Shown one piece after another: positions 8,761 through 18,600 of a DNA stretch of 64,000 nt; the stretch's first letter is position 1, and every line of letters begins with the position of its first letter. The stretch covers positions 1,772,001-1,836,000 of the forward strand of contig JADJRG010000013.1 of NCBI GenBank assembly GCA_016712315.1, written 5' to 3'. The translations under genes were made by a program, and so were the position numbers. Below the pieces are notes generated by a model that was not told where the DNA came from, did no database searches, and saw only the letters and a program-made list of their open reading frames with translations. Source of the DNA: Nannocystis sp. (lineage in GTDB: Bacteria > Myxococcota_A > Polyangia > Nannocystales > Nannocystaceae).

Positions 8761-10098
8761 CTAAGGGCGCTCGTCCTCCGCGGCGGGCGGCTGGTCCGAC
8801 GCTCGGGCGAGCGGCCTGGTCGGCTCGTAGTAGACGCGGGCGGCGGGCACAGCGACCAGCTCCAGCTCTGGGTAGCGTAGGGCGGTGAGGGCGCCGCCGA
8901 AGACGCAGCCGGTGTCGATGCAGATCGTCCGGTTCACCCAGGTGGCGCTCGCGGTCGGGGTGTGGCCATAGACGACGCGGGCCGCGCCGCTGTAGGTGGC
9001 GGCCCAGTCGAGCCGCACCGGGAGGCCGTACTCGTCGCGCTCGCCGTTGGTCTCGCCGTAGTAACAGAAGGCGCGCACTCGCCCGGAGCTGCGGCCGTGG
9101 TAGCGCTCGATCAGGCCGGCGTGGGCGACGACGAGGCGGCCGTCGTCGAGCACGTAGTGGTGGAAGAGGCCGTCGATGAAGGCGGCGAGCTCGTCGGCGA
9201 AGCTCGCGGGCTCGCGGGCGAGCTGCTCGACGGTGGCGGCGAGGCCGTGGGTGAGCTTGACGGCGCGACCCTGGAGGTGGCGGCGGAGCTTGTCCTCGTG
9301 GTTGCCGACCAGGCAGAGGGCGTCGCCCGCGCGCACCATCGCCATCGCCAGCCGCAAGGCGCCAGGGGCGTCGGGGCCGCGGTCGACGAGGTCGCCGAGG
9401 AAGATGACCTTTCGGCCATGTGGGCTCTCGACGACCGGCGCGGTCGGGTCGCCGCTGATGCGGTAGCCGAGCGCGATGAGGAGCGCGCGCAGCTCGTCCG
9501 CGCAGCCGTGGACGTCGCCGATGATGTCGAAGGGGCCGCGCTCGCCGCGGCGATCGCAGGGGAGCGGGGCGCGGCGGATCGTGACCCCGGCGAGCTCATC
9601 GGCGCTGCGGAGCACGTGAACGGCCGCAAAGCCCTCGTGGGCGAGCCTGGCCGCGCCGGCGCGGAGGCGGGCGTGGTGGCGCTCGATCGCCGGCGCGCCG
9701 ACGCTGCGGCCCTCGCGGGCTCGGTCGCGGGCGATCGCCTCCGCCAGCGGGAGGTCGAGCACGATCGCGATCGCCCGGCACTCGCGCTCGCGGGCGATGT
9801 GCACGAGCTTCTGTCGATCTTCGGAGCGCACGGAGGTGGCGTCGACCACCGCGAGCCGGCCGTGGCTGAGGCGCTTGCTCGCGAGCAGGTGTACGAGCTC
9901 GAAGGCGTCGGCGGTGGCGGTCTGTGCGCGCTCGTCGTCGGTGATCAGCGCCCGGAGATGATCGGACGAGATGACCTCCGTCGGCCGGAAGTGGCGGGCC
10001 GCGAAGCTCGACTTGCCGACGCCGGGGACGCCGACCAAGACGACCAAGCAAGGCTCGGGGAGGAGGATCTCGCGGAGATCGCTGGTCGGCGCGCGCAT
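8761..10098 (-). CDS. polynucleotide kinase-phosphatase (Pnkp-like), lacking the ligase domain
   Basis: A 445-residue two-domain enzyme. Residues 1-175 are a P-loop kinase with Walker A GVPGVGKSS at 23-31 and the phosphoacceptor-site SSDHLR near 44-49. From residue 189 a metallophosphatase of the PPP superfamily follows, with GDVHG at 194-198, GDLVDRGPD, GNHED, and later VAHAG and YGHTP. This order is that of bacterial Pnkp, which heals 5'-OH/2',3'-cyclic-phosphate RNA ends and normally continues into a C-terminal adenylyltransferase/ligase domain. Here the protein ends right after the phosphatase, and no Hen1 partner is adjacent. ATG 10098 is chosen because residues upstream are low-complexity. 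It is divergent from the small repeat peptide gene at 10188. Confidence 0.85.
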   Translation of the reverse strand: MRAPTSDLREILLPEPCLVVLVGVPGVGKSSFAARHFRPTEVISSDHLRALITDDERAQTATADAFELVHLLASKRLSHGRLAVVDATSVRSEDRQKLVHIARERECRAIAIVLDLPLAEAIARDRAREGRSVGAPAIERHHARLRAGAARLAHEGFAAVHVLRSADELAGVTIRRAPLPCDRRGERGPFDIIGDVHGCADELRALLIALGYRISGDPTAPVVESPHGRKVIFLGDLVDRGPDAPGALRLAMAMVRAGDALCLVGNHEDKLRRHLQGRAVKLTHGLAATVEQLAREPASFADELAAFIDGLFHHYVLDDGRLVVAHAGLIERYHGRSSGRVRAFCYYGETNGERDEYGLPVRLDWAATYSGAARVVYGHTPTASATWVNRTICIDTGCVFGGALTALRYPELELVAVPAARVYYEPTRPLARASDQPPAAEDERP

Positions 10099-10187
10099 GG
10101 TTGGTGGCGTGGTGGAGCGGTCGACGGTAGCACGCGGCGGCGGCGGCGGTGCTACGCTCGACGCGCCTGCGGGCGAGGAGCACGACG

Positions 10188-10355
10188 ATGATCGACAAGA
10201 ATAAGGCGCCGAAGGAGCGCAAAGAGTACAAGACGATGGCGATCCCCGAGGAGCCGGGTGATGACGCGGAGTACAAGACGATGGCGATCCCCGAGGAGCC
10301 CGCGGACGCCGAGAAGGCGCCCAAGAAGGCGGGAAAGGTCTTCGGCGAGGGCTAG
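10188..10355 (+). CDS. 55-residue repeat peptide, candidate graspetide precursor
   Basis: A short acidic/Lys-rich peptide. Residues 13-27 and 28-41 are tandem repeats, EYKTMAIPEEPGDDA and EYKTMAIPEEPADA. Each contains K-T-x4-E-E (K15/T16/E21/E22 and K30/T31/E36/E37). The start ATG is well supported by GAGGAG at 10175-10180, seven bases upstream. The stop lies four bases before the GTG of an MvdC/MvdD-like ATP-grasp ligase, so the two are almost certainly one transcript. In graspetides such enzymes join Thr/Ser/Lys to Glu/Asp side chains, and plesiocin, from a related myxobacterium, carries repeated TTxxxxEE motifs. That this peptide is a substrate is inference. It has no signal peptide. The leader would be only about 12 residues, short for the class. 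Confidence 0.78.
   Translation: MIDKNKAPKERKEYKTMAIPEEPGDDAEYKTMAIPEEPADAEKAPKKAGKVFGEG
10224..10300 (+). repeat. two perfect 32-bp direct repeats inside the peptide gene
   Basis: Positions 10224-10255 and 10269-10300 are identical over 32 bases, with a 45-base period (15 codons). They encode the EYKTMAIPEEP core of the peptide twice. The absence of even synonymous differences points to a recent in-frame duplication. Confidence 0.95.
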
Positions 10356-10359
10356 CCCG

Positions 10360-11232
10360 GTGCTGTTGATCGCGGGCGGGGCGCGAGATCCTCATGTACG
10401 TCGCGCGCTGCGGCGCGCAGAGGCGCGAGGGATCCCCGCTCGCGGCTTGCTCGTCGGCCCCGAAGATCACCCGCGGCTGCGCCTGAGCGTGCCTGAGGGG
10501 CGCTTGGTGGTCGACGACGAGCCGCTCGATGTGGGCGCGCTATGGGTGCGGCACGATGTGTTCGCGGCGCTCGCGGATCCGCGGGCGGCGGTCGCTCAGC
10601 GGGCGCTCGATTGGTATGAGGCGCTGGTCGGCTACGCGGCCCTCAACCCGCGGCTTCGGGCGCTGAACCGCGACGGGCTGGGGCGGCGGGTGAACAAGAT
10701 CGCGGCGCTGGGGCTGGCCGCGTCGCTGGGGCTGCGGGTGCCCCGGACGCTGGTGACGAGCGACCTCGCGGCGCTGCGCGCGGGGCCGGTCGCGGACGCG
10801 GTGGCGAAGCCGCTGCGCGGCGGGGCGCTGTGTCTGCCGCTGGCCGAGGCGCTGGCGGAGCAGGACCCGCGGCGGGCTGCGGCGCCCTCGCCTGCGTTCG
10901 TGCAGGAGCGCCTGGCGGGGCCAGAGCTGCGGGTGACGCTGGTGGGCGAGCGGGTCTTCTCGTTCGCGATCGAGACGGAGGCGCTGGACCACCGCGCGGA
11001 GCCCGACGCGCCGGCCCGCCGGGTCGCCGATCCGCCGCCTGCGGTGCTGGGGCCGCTCTTCGCGCTCGCGCGGGCGTTGGGGGTCGAGCTGAGCGCGGCC
11101 GACTTCAAGCGCGACCCCGAGAGCGGCGAGCTGGTGCTGCTGGAGCTGAACACGCAGCCGATGTTCACCGCCTACGATACGGCCTGCGGCGGGGCGATCG
11201 TCGACGCGATCCTCGATCTGCTGGCGCGCTGA
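10360..11232 (+). CDS. MvdC/MvdD-like ATP-grasp ligase (candidate graspetide synthetase)
   Basis: A 290-residue ATP-grasp enzyme of the RimK/microviridin-ligase type. Residues 1-60 form the N-terminal domain, and ALWVRHDVF at 60-68 sits where relatives have a VW.RR element. NRDGLGRRVNKIAALGLAASLGLRVPRTLVT (103-133) is the characteristic N.....NK..qL..A..lGl.vP.TLvT block. AKPLRGG at 149-155, FVQERL at 180-185 and ELRVTLVGERVFS at 189-201 match nucleotide- and substrate-binding segments. The LELN at 261-264 supplies the usual metal ligands Glu262/Asn264. Family members activate carboxylates with ATP; graspetide ligases use peptide Glu/Asp side chains. Start GTG 10360 lies eight or so bases after GCGAGGGC and four bases after the peptide stop, implying coupled translation. 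Confidence 0.85.
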   Translation: MLLIAGGARDPHVRRALRRAEARGIPARGLLVGPEDHPRLRLSVPEGRLVVDDEPLDVGALWVRHDVFAALADPRAAVAQRALDWYEALVGYAALNPRLRALNRDGLGRRVNKIAALGLAASLGLRVPRTLVTSDLAALRAGPVADAVAKPLRGGALCLPLAEALAEQDPRRAAAPSPAFVQERLAGPELRVTLVGERVFSFAIETEALDHRAEPDAPARRVADPPPAVLGPLFALARALGVELSAADFKRDPESGELVLLELNTQPMFTAYDTACGGAIVDAILDLLAR

Positions 11233-11298
11233 GGCGCCTGCGCCTGGTTGACGAGGGGCGGAGTCGAGCATAGCCTGCGCGTCGTGAGCCCTCAAGTG

Positions 11299-12365
11299 AT
11301 GGTGACCGCAAAGATCCGCGATTCTTCTCTCTGTGAGCGGTTGGGCGCGTGGGTGCTGGCCGCGGGGCTGGTCGTCGGCTGCGGCGGCGATGACGACGCG
11401 AGCACCGGCCTGACGACGGCCAACCCCGTGAACCCGACGTCGAACTCGGGGGCGCCTCGGCCAACCCGACGACGCTCGACCCCTCGGACTCCAGCGACGA
11501 CACGACGGCGGGGGTGACCGACGCGTCGGCGAGCGACTCGGCGAGCGACTCGGCGAGCGACTCGGCGACCAGCACCTCGACCGACCCCTCGACCTCGACG
11601 ACCGCGGAGACGACGGGCACGTCCTCGACGACGAGCACGAGCACGTCGAGCACGTCGAGCACGTCAAGTTCAAGCACGAGCGAGCCGAGGGGGTTCTGCG
11701 GCGACGGCGGGATCGACGAGGGTGAGGACTGCGACGACGGCAACAGCAGCAACAGCGACGCCTGCACCAACGCGTGTCGATTCGCCGAGTGCGGCGACGG
11801 CTACGTGCGCGCGGGCTTTGAGGAGTGCGACGACGAGAACGGTAGTAACACAGATGGTTGCCTCAACACGTGCAAGCTGGCGAAGTGCGGCGACGGCTTC
11901 GTGCGCGTCGGGGTGGAGGAGTGCGACGACGGCAACCAGGTCAACAACGACGCCTGCACGAACACGTGCAAGAAGCCGGCGGCGTGCGGCGAGCTGCTGA
12001 CGACCTGGAACGGCTGGAGCTACTACAAGGTGACCGTCAACGGGTCGATGACCGACGTCAACGTGCGCGCGGCGTGTGAGGCTTGCGCCCTGAAGGCGCC
12101 GTGCCAGGCGACGGCGGGCTGCATGTACAACGACAACCTCTGCCTCCAGACCAACAACGAGACCGTCTGCGGCGACCCGATGGTCGGCCTGGCGAACAAG
12201 CTGTGCGGGCTGGTCCCGTCGAGCTGCCCGCAGCTCTATGAGACGTATCAATACATGGGAAACGCCTGGGAGCTCGGGTCGGCGTGCGGGGCGAAGGCCG
12301 GCGCGTGGTGCGTGGATGGCTTCTTTGAGGTCGACCAGGAGGCGCTGTGCGTGAAGCCGAAGTGA
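11299..12365 (+). CDS. cysteine-rich-repeat lipoprotein (one frameshift)
   Basis: About 355 residues after restoring one G to the run at 11448-11452. The N-terminus MVTAKIRDSSLCERLGAWVLAAGLVVGC carries a lipobox VVGC. The two frames meet within a Ser/Thr/Asp linker that contains a repeated SASDSASDS block. Then three myxobacterial Cys-rich repeats follow (CGDGGIDEGEDCDDGN, CGDGYVRAGFEECDDEN, CGDGFVRVGVEECDDGN), each closed by DAC/DGC...C. The last 120 residues are Cys-rich (ACEACALKAPCQATAGCMYND and following), with no known domain. Start could also be GTG 11284. Expected to be displayed on the cell surface; function unknown. Confidence 0.75.
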
Positions 12366-12395
12366 GCGGCCGCGCTCGCGCGCGCTCGTGACGTC

Positions 12396-13896
12396 TCAGG
12401 CGAAGAGGGCGCGGCCGTGGCGGTCGATGGCGTCGAGGGCGTGGTCGACGTCGGCTGGGGTGACCGCGGGGTTGATGAAGAGCAGGCGGAAGGCGTTGGG
12501 GGCCGGGCCGATCGGCTGATAGGCGAGCATCACGGCGCCTTCAGCCAAGAGGCGGGCCTTGATCGCGGGGGCGATCGGGTGGAGGTGGGCGTGGAATTCT
12601 GGGTGGGTTCGATCGAGAGGGCGGAGGTGGGGTGGCACCCACCAGAAACAGACGTTGACCCACGAGGGCGGGGCGGCGAGGGCGAATCGTGGGTCAGACT
12701 CGATCCGCCGGGCGGCGAGGGCGGCGAGCTCGACGCCGTGGTCGACGCGGGCGGCGAGGGCGGCCTCGCCGCGGGCCTTCCAACAGAACCACGCCTTAAA
12801 GACGTCGTTGCGGCGGGCGCATTGAAACGTGAGGTCGCCGCTGTCGAGCTCGGCGTGGGGTTTGTCGGGCTGAAATAAATAATCGGCGCTGGCGGCGAAG
12901 GCGGGGCGGAGCTGGCCAGGGCGGCGCACGAGCAAGGCGGCGCAGTGCTGGGTGATCCCGAGCATTTTGTGCAAATTCCACGACAAGGAGTCGGCCCGCG
13001 CGGCGCCGTCCAAACGCCAGCGTTGGCTCGGGGAGAGCAGGGCGGAGGCGCCGAAGGTGCCGTCGATGTGCAGCCACAAGCCGTGTTGGGCGCAGAGATC
13101 GGCGATCTCCAAAAAAGGATCAAAGGCGCCGAGCACGGTGGTGCCGGCGGTGGCGTTGAAAAAAGGGGCGCTGGCCGGCGTCAATCGCCTCGTGGATCAG
13201 CGCGGCGAGGGTTTTTGGGCGCATGCGGCCGTGATCGTCGCAAGGGACGAGCCGCAGGGCGCGGCGGCCGAGGCCGAGCAGGACGACGGATTTTTTTAAA
13301 GAATAGTGGGAGTGCGCGGAGGTGAAGGCGATCAGCGGGGGTTTGTGCGCGGCGAGGAAGGAGGGGCTGGACTCGAGAGCGTCAGGGTCGCTGCGGGCTC
13401 GAGCGAGGTGCATCGCGTAGAGGTTGGACAAGGACCCGCCGGCGACGAAGAGGCCCTCGTGGGCGCTCCAACCAATGAGCTCGGCGAGGCGGGCGATGAG
13501 GGCGCGCTCGATGAGGGTGAAGACGGGCGCGGCCTCGTAGGTGGCGAGGGTGGTGTTGTAGGCGGCGCCGAACCAGTCGCCGAGGATGGCGATCGGATCG
13601 GCGCCGGCGAAGTTCTGGTTCAAGAAGCGGGGGTGAAGGGTGCGCACCGAGTGGGCGGCGACTGCGTCGAGGGCGCGCGTGAGGGCGGGGAGATCGGGCA
13701 GGGGATCGTCGGGGCTCAAGGGGAGCGGGAGGCCAGCCTGGGCGAGGGCGCGCTCGATCTGCTCGGGGCTGTGCAGGCCGCATACAGGGGGCGCGCGATC
13801 GTCGGCGCCAAGGAGCAGCTCGCGCAGGCGCGCGGTGACCTCTTGAACCAGGAGATCGAGGGGTGCGCGCGGATCTGGGCGGGTAGTATCGGTCAT
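12396..13896 (-). CDS. PLP-dependent amino-acid decarboxylase, group II type (one frameshift)
   Basis: About 499 residues once one surplus base in the A6/G4 tract at 13159-13168 is removed. It belongs to the glutamate/aromatic/cysteine-sulfinate decarboxylase superfamily. Features in order: LHPRFLNQNFAGADPIAILGDWFGAAYNT near the N-terminus, LFVAGGSLSNLYAM, a SAHSHYSLKKSVVLLG segment with the ring-stacking His, ATAGTTVLGAFDP, HIDGTFGAS, and SLSWNLHKMLG with the PLP-binding Lys. The substrate cannot be told from the sequence. Start ATG 13896 (MTDTTRPDPR) is the first Met giving the expected length. The gene is divergent from the response regulator at 14084. Confidence 0.82.
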
Positions 13897-14083
13897 GGCG
13901 AGCAGGGTAGGCAGAGACGAGCGCGCGTTGAGATCGTGCTGGCGGGAGCTGACCGCCTCACCATGGTAGCGGCGATCCGCGGCGGAGGGGGTTCCTTGTG
14001 GCGAATTAACGCGGCGAGACCTAGGCGGCTCGGCAGCCGGGGGCGTGGTGTCGGGGGGGGAGCGGCTGTTAGGATGCGGGGGT

Positions 14084-14756
14084 ATGAGCGACTCTGATGC
14101 GCCGCTGCGGGTGATCTTGGCCGAAGACCATACGATCGTGCGGGAGGGGCTGCGGGCGCTGCTGTCGGCGCGCTCGGACATGTCGGTGGTGGCGGAGGTG
14201 GGGGACGGGCAGGCGGCGGTGGAGGCGGCGACGCGGCTGCGGCCGGACGTGATCGTGATGGATCTGGGCATGCCGCTGCTGAACGGGGTGGACGCGACCG
14301 CGAAGATCCGCGAACAAGCGCCGGGCACGCAGGTGCTTATTCTGTCGATGCAATCGAGCGAGGCGTACGTGCGGCCGGGCGATCCGGGCGGGGGCCGGTG
14401 GTTATCTGGTCAAAGGGTCAGGTCTCTCGGACCTGGTGGCGGCGATCCAGGCGCTGGGCCGCGGCGAGGCGTTCTTCAGCCCGGCGGTCGCGAAGATCCT
14501 TCTACAAGAGTCGCGCCGGCCCGAGGGGGCGCAGGCGAGCGCGCCCGCGGGCGATAACCTGACCAACCGCGAGCGAGAGGTGCTGCGGCTGGTGGCCGAG
14601 GGGCGGTCGAGCCCGGAGATCGCCGAGCTGCTGAGCCTGAGCGTGAAGACGGTGGAGGGGCACCGCGGGCGGATCATGGCGAAGGTCGAGGCGACGAACG
14701 TGGTGGGGCTGGTGCGGCACGCGATCAAGATCGGGCTGGTATCGGCGGATGAGTGA
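14084..14756 (+). CDS. NarL/FixJ-type response regulator (one frameshift)
   Basis: About 223 residues if one extra base near 14375-14379 is removed. The receiver domain shows the acidic pair in LAEDHTIVREGLRALL, the phospho-acceptor in DVIVMDLGMPLLNGVDA, and LILSMQSS. The frame then slips, and the proper continuation is RAIRAGAGGYLVKGSGLSDLVAAIQ. The C-terminal LuxR-type HTH is complete: LTNREREVLRLVAEGRSSPEIAELLSLSVKTVEGHRGRIMAK. It should be a DNA-binding regulator activated by phosphorylation. No histidine kinase is adjacent. Its last eight bases overlap the following hydrolase gene. Confidence 0.82.
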
Positions 14757-15606
14757 GGGCTTCAGGGCGGAGGGGCTGCGCCTGCGCCGCGAGCAGGACG
14801 AGCTGGCGGTGTGGTGCGCGGGGTCGCAGGGGCCGCGGGTTTTGCTGGTCCAAGGGACAGGTACGGTCGGCGCGAGCTGGCAGGCGCAGGTGGCGGGGCT
14901 GGCGGGCGATCATCAGGTGGTGTGGTTCGACCACCGCGGGATCGGGGCGAGCGGGCAGCTGCGCGGGCAGGTGAGCGTGGAGGCGATGGCGGGGGACTGC
15001 GTGGCGGTGCTGGACGCGATGGGCTGGCAGACAGCGCACGTGGTGGGGCACTCGCTGGGGGGGATCGTGGCGCAGGAGGTGGCGCGGCAGGAGCCGCGGC
15101 GGGTGCTGAGCCTGGGGCTGATCTCGACGGCGTGGGCGGGCCGCTCGGTGTTTTTTGGCATGGGGCCGCGCGGGCCAGGGTTGTCGCTGCGGATGAAGAT
15201 CGGGCCGGAGGCGGCGCGCTGGCGGGCGTTCGCGGCGATGGCGCTGAGTCGGGCGTCGCTGGCGCGATTGGGGGAGACCAGGCGATCGCGCTGCTGCGGC
15301 CCGCGTTCTGTGAGTCTTTTAGCAACGCCGCCGATCGTGCGGCGGCATGTCGCGGCGCTGCTGCGGCACCGCGGCGGGTCGATGGCGGCGCTGGAGACGA
15401 TCCCGACGCTGATCTTGACCGGCGCGGAGGACCTGATCGTGGATACGCGGCTGAGCGAGGTGCTCGCGCGGAAGATCCCAGGGGCGCGGCTCGAGCGGGC
15501 GGCGGGGGCTGGGCACGCGATCGTGCTCGAGCTGCCCGAGCTGGTGAACACGCGGCTGCGTGAGCACTTCGCTGCGGCCGAGGTGCGGCTCGCGATCAGG
15601 GGGTGA
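14749..15606 (+). CDS. alpha/beta hydrolase
   Basis: A 285-residue alpha/beta-hydrolase-fold protein. It shows VQGTGTVGASW (oxyanion region), VVWFDHRGIGAS, the nucleophile elbow GHSLGG, the acid in LTGAEDLIVD, and the base in GAGHAIVLELP. So a Ser-Asp-His triad is present. The substrate is unknown; the sequence resembles small esterases and haloperoxidase-like proteins. It starts inside the end of the response regulator gene (ATG 14749, stop of the regulator at 14756), suggesting co-translation. Residues encoded at about 15264-15325 (ETRRSRCCGPRSVS) look out of frame; the alternative frame reads GDQAIALLRPAFCESF, so two compensating indels may be present. Confidence 0.78.
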   Translation: MSEGFRAEGLRLRREQDELAVWCAGSQGPRVLLVQGTGTVGASWQAQVAGLAGDHQVVWFDHRGIGASGQLRGQVSVEAMAGDCVAVLDAMGWQTAHVVGHSLGGIVAQEVARQEPRRVLSLGLISTAWAGRSVFFGMGPRGPGLSLRMKIGPEAARWRAFAAMALSRASLARLGETRRSRCCGPRSVSLLATPPIVRRHVAALLRHRGGSMAALETIPTLILTGAEDLIVDTRLSEVLARKIPGARLERAAGAGHAIVLELPELVNTRLREHFAAAEVRLAIRG

Positions 15607-15665
15607 GCGTGTGGGGTGAGCGTTTGATCGTTATGAAAGTAATTAAGGTGATGCGCGGAGTGGGA

Positions 15666-18600
15666 CTAAATATTAAAATAGCGGGCTTCGGGGTGGTGGA
15701 TGATGATGGCGCTGGTCGACTGCTCGGGGACGAGCTGGTGACCCTCGGTGAGGGAGACGCCGATCCGCTCGGGTTGTAAGAGGCGAAAGAGGACCTCTTG
15801 GTCCTCGAGGCGGGGGCAGGCGGGGTAGCCGAAGGAGTAGCGGGAGCCCTGGTATTGTTGCTTAAAGAGGCCCTTGATGTCGGTGGCGTCGAGGTGGGCG
15901 ATGTCGAGCTCGCGGCGGACTCGTTTGTGCCAGAGCTCGGCGAGGCCCTCGGCGGCCTCGACGCCGAGGCCGTAAAAGTGGAGGTAGTCGTCATAATGGT
16001 CGCTGCCGAACATCGTTTGGCAGTGCTCGGTGGCGACGGCGCCCATGGTCACGCAGGTCATGGCGATGACGTCGCGCTCGCCGCTGCGTACGCCCTTAAA
16101 ATAGTCGGCGATGCAGAGGCGGCGCTTGTCGAGCTGGCGGGGGAAGGTGATCCGCTCGATCACCTCGCGCTGGTCGATGGGGTCGAAGATCAGGAGCTGG
16201 TTGTGGTCGGCGTTGCAGGGGTAGTAGCCGTAGACGACGGCGGGTTTTAACAGCTTTTCGGCGATCGCGCGCTCGCTCCAGCGCTTGAACTTGACCTCGG
16301 CCTCGGTGGCGAGCAGCGCCTCGTATTCGTCCTCGGAGAGGGCGCCGCGGCGGTACTGCCACTGGCCGACGAAGAGGGCCTTCTTGTTGATGTAGCGGAA
16401 GATCTCGCCGAGGCTGAGGGCGGCCTCGTCGACGACGCGGGCGCCCCAGAAGGGGGGCTTTGGGGTGCGGGCCGCGGGCGGCACGGCGGAGCGCACGTAG
16501 GTGCTCATGGCGCGCTCGAGCTGGGCTGCCCACTCCTCTTGGGTGGTCTGGCGGTAGGCCTTGTGGCGGCGTGGGGCGGTGAGGCGACGCTCTGGCGCGG
16601 GCACGTGGCCGCAGAGCTCGTCCATCAGGGCGAGGCCTTCGAAGGCGTCTTTTGCATAAAACACCTGGGACTTGGGGCGGGCGTCAGGGGCTTGGCGGTT
16701 GTTGTGGGCGTCGCCTTCGCCCTCGGCGGCGGCCTCGGCGGCGGGTTGAGGGCCGGCGTAGGCGGCTTGCAGGTCATGATCGACGTAGCCGCGGGTGAGG
16801 GCGGCGCCGCCGCAGATCACGGGCTGGCGCCAGCCGAGCTCGCGCATGCGGGCGAGGTTCTCCTTCATCACGACGGTGCTCTTGACTAAGAGGCCGCTCA
16901 TGCCGATGACGTCGGGCTTGTGGGCCTCGGCGGCGGCGAGGATCGCCTCGATCGGCTGCTTGATCCCGAGGTTGATGACCGTGTAGCCGTTGTTGGAGAG
17001 GATGATGTCGACGAGGTTCTTGCCGATGTCGTGGACGTCGCCTTTGACGGTGGCGAGCACCATGCAGCCCTTCTGAGGGCCGGCGGTGCGGGCGAGGTGG
17101 GGCTCTAGGTGGCGCACGGCGGTCTTCATGGTCTCGGCGGACTGGAGGACGAAGGGGAGCTGCATCTTGCCGGCGCCGAAGAGCTCGCCGACGACCTTCA
17201 TGCCGTCGAGCAGGAAGCGGTTGATGATCCGAGGGCGGGGTAGTGCTGGAGCGCCTCATCCAAGAGCAGCTCGACGCCGACGCGGTTGCCGTCGACGATC
17301 CGCCGCTTGATCCGCTCGGGCAGGGGGATCAGGGCCTCGTCGGCGAGGTCGAGCTCGACCCGCTTGGCGCCAGTAAAGCGCTCGATGAAGGCGAAGAGGG
17401 GGTCGTAGTCGGCGCGGCGGCGGTCGTAGATGAGGTCGCGGGTGATCCGCAGGTCGTCGTCGTCGAGCTTGTGGGTGGGGATGATCTTCTTCGCGTTGAG
17501 GATCGCGCCGCTGAGGCCGTGGGCGCGGGCCTCGGCGAGGTAGACGGAGTTTAGGATCTGGCGGGGGTAGGGGCGCAGGCCGAAGGAGATGTTGGAGAGG
17601 CCGAGCAAGGTGCGGGCGGCCGGCATGGCGGCTTGGATCAAGCGGATCCCCTCGAGGGTCCTCGAGGCCGAGGCGGCGGCTGTCCTCTTCGCCCTGGGCG
17701 ATGGTGAAGGTGAGTGGGTCGAAGACGAGGTCGGCCTCGGCGAGGCCGTGACGGCAGACGGCGAGCTCGCGGATCCGCGCGGCGACGGCGAGCTTGCGGG
17801 CGGCGTCCTTGGCCATGCCCTCCTCGTCGATGGTGAGGGCGACGAGCGCGGCGCCGTAGTCGCGGGCGAGGGCGGCGATCTTGTCGAACTTCTCCTCGCC
17901 GTCCTCGAGGTTGATCGAGTTGATGATCGGGCGGCCACCGAGCAGCTTGAGCGCGACCTCGAGCACGTCGAGCTGGGTGGTGTCGATCATGATCGGGATC
18001 GGGATCGCGGTGGCGAGGCGGCGCAGGACCTCGCTCATGTCGCGGGCCTCGTCGCGGCCGACGTAGGCGACGCAGACGTCGAGCACGTGCGCGCCCTCGG
18101 CGACCTGCTCCTTGGCCAGCTCGACGACGCCGTCCCAGTCCTCCTTTAAGAGGAGCTCGCGGAACTTGGCGGAGCCGTTGGCGTTGGTGCGCTCGCCGAC
18201 GAGCAAGGGGCCATTATCCTGGTCTAAGGGACAGGCGCTGTAGAGGCTGGCGAGGTGGGCGGGGTAGTGATCAGGGCGAGGCGCGGGGGTGAGGCCGCGC
18301 ATGGCGTCGGCGAGGGCGGCGGTGTGCTCGGGGGTGGTGCCGCAGCAGCCGCCGACCAACGAGGCGCCGAACTCGCCGGCGAAGCGGCGCTGGTAGGTGG
18401 CGAGCTCGCGGGGGGTGAGGTGGTAGTGGGCGCGGCCGTCGACGTTCTGCGGGAGGCCGGCGTTGGGCTGGACGCTGATGAGGCGGGTGGTGGTCTGGCC
18501 GAGGAAGCGCAGGTGCTCGACCATGAGGTCGGGGCCGGTGGCGCAGTTGAGGCCGATGACGTCGACGGGCAAGGACTCGAGGGTGGCGACGGCGGCGGCG

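Noticed and set aside
7306..11232. Insertion sequence or integrated element
   Set aside because: A recombinase is present, but no terminal inverted repeats, target duplications or transposase were seen.
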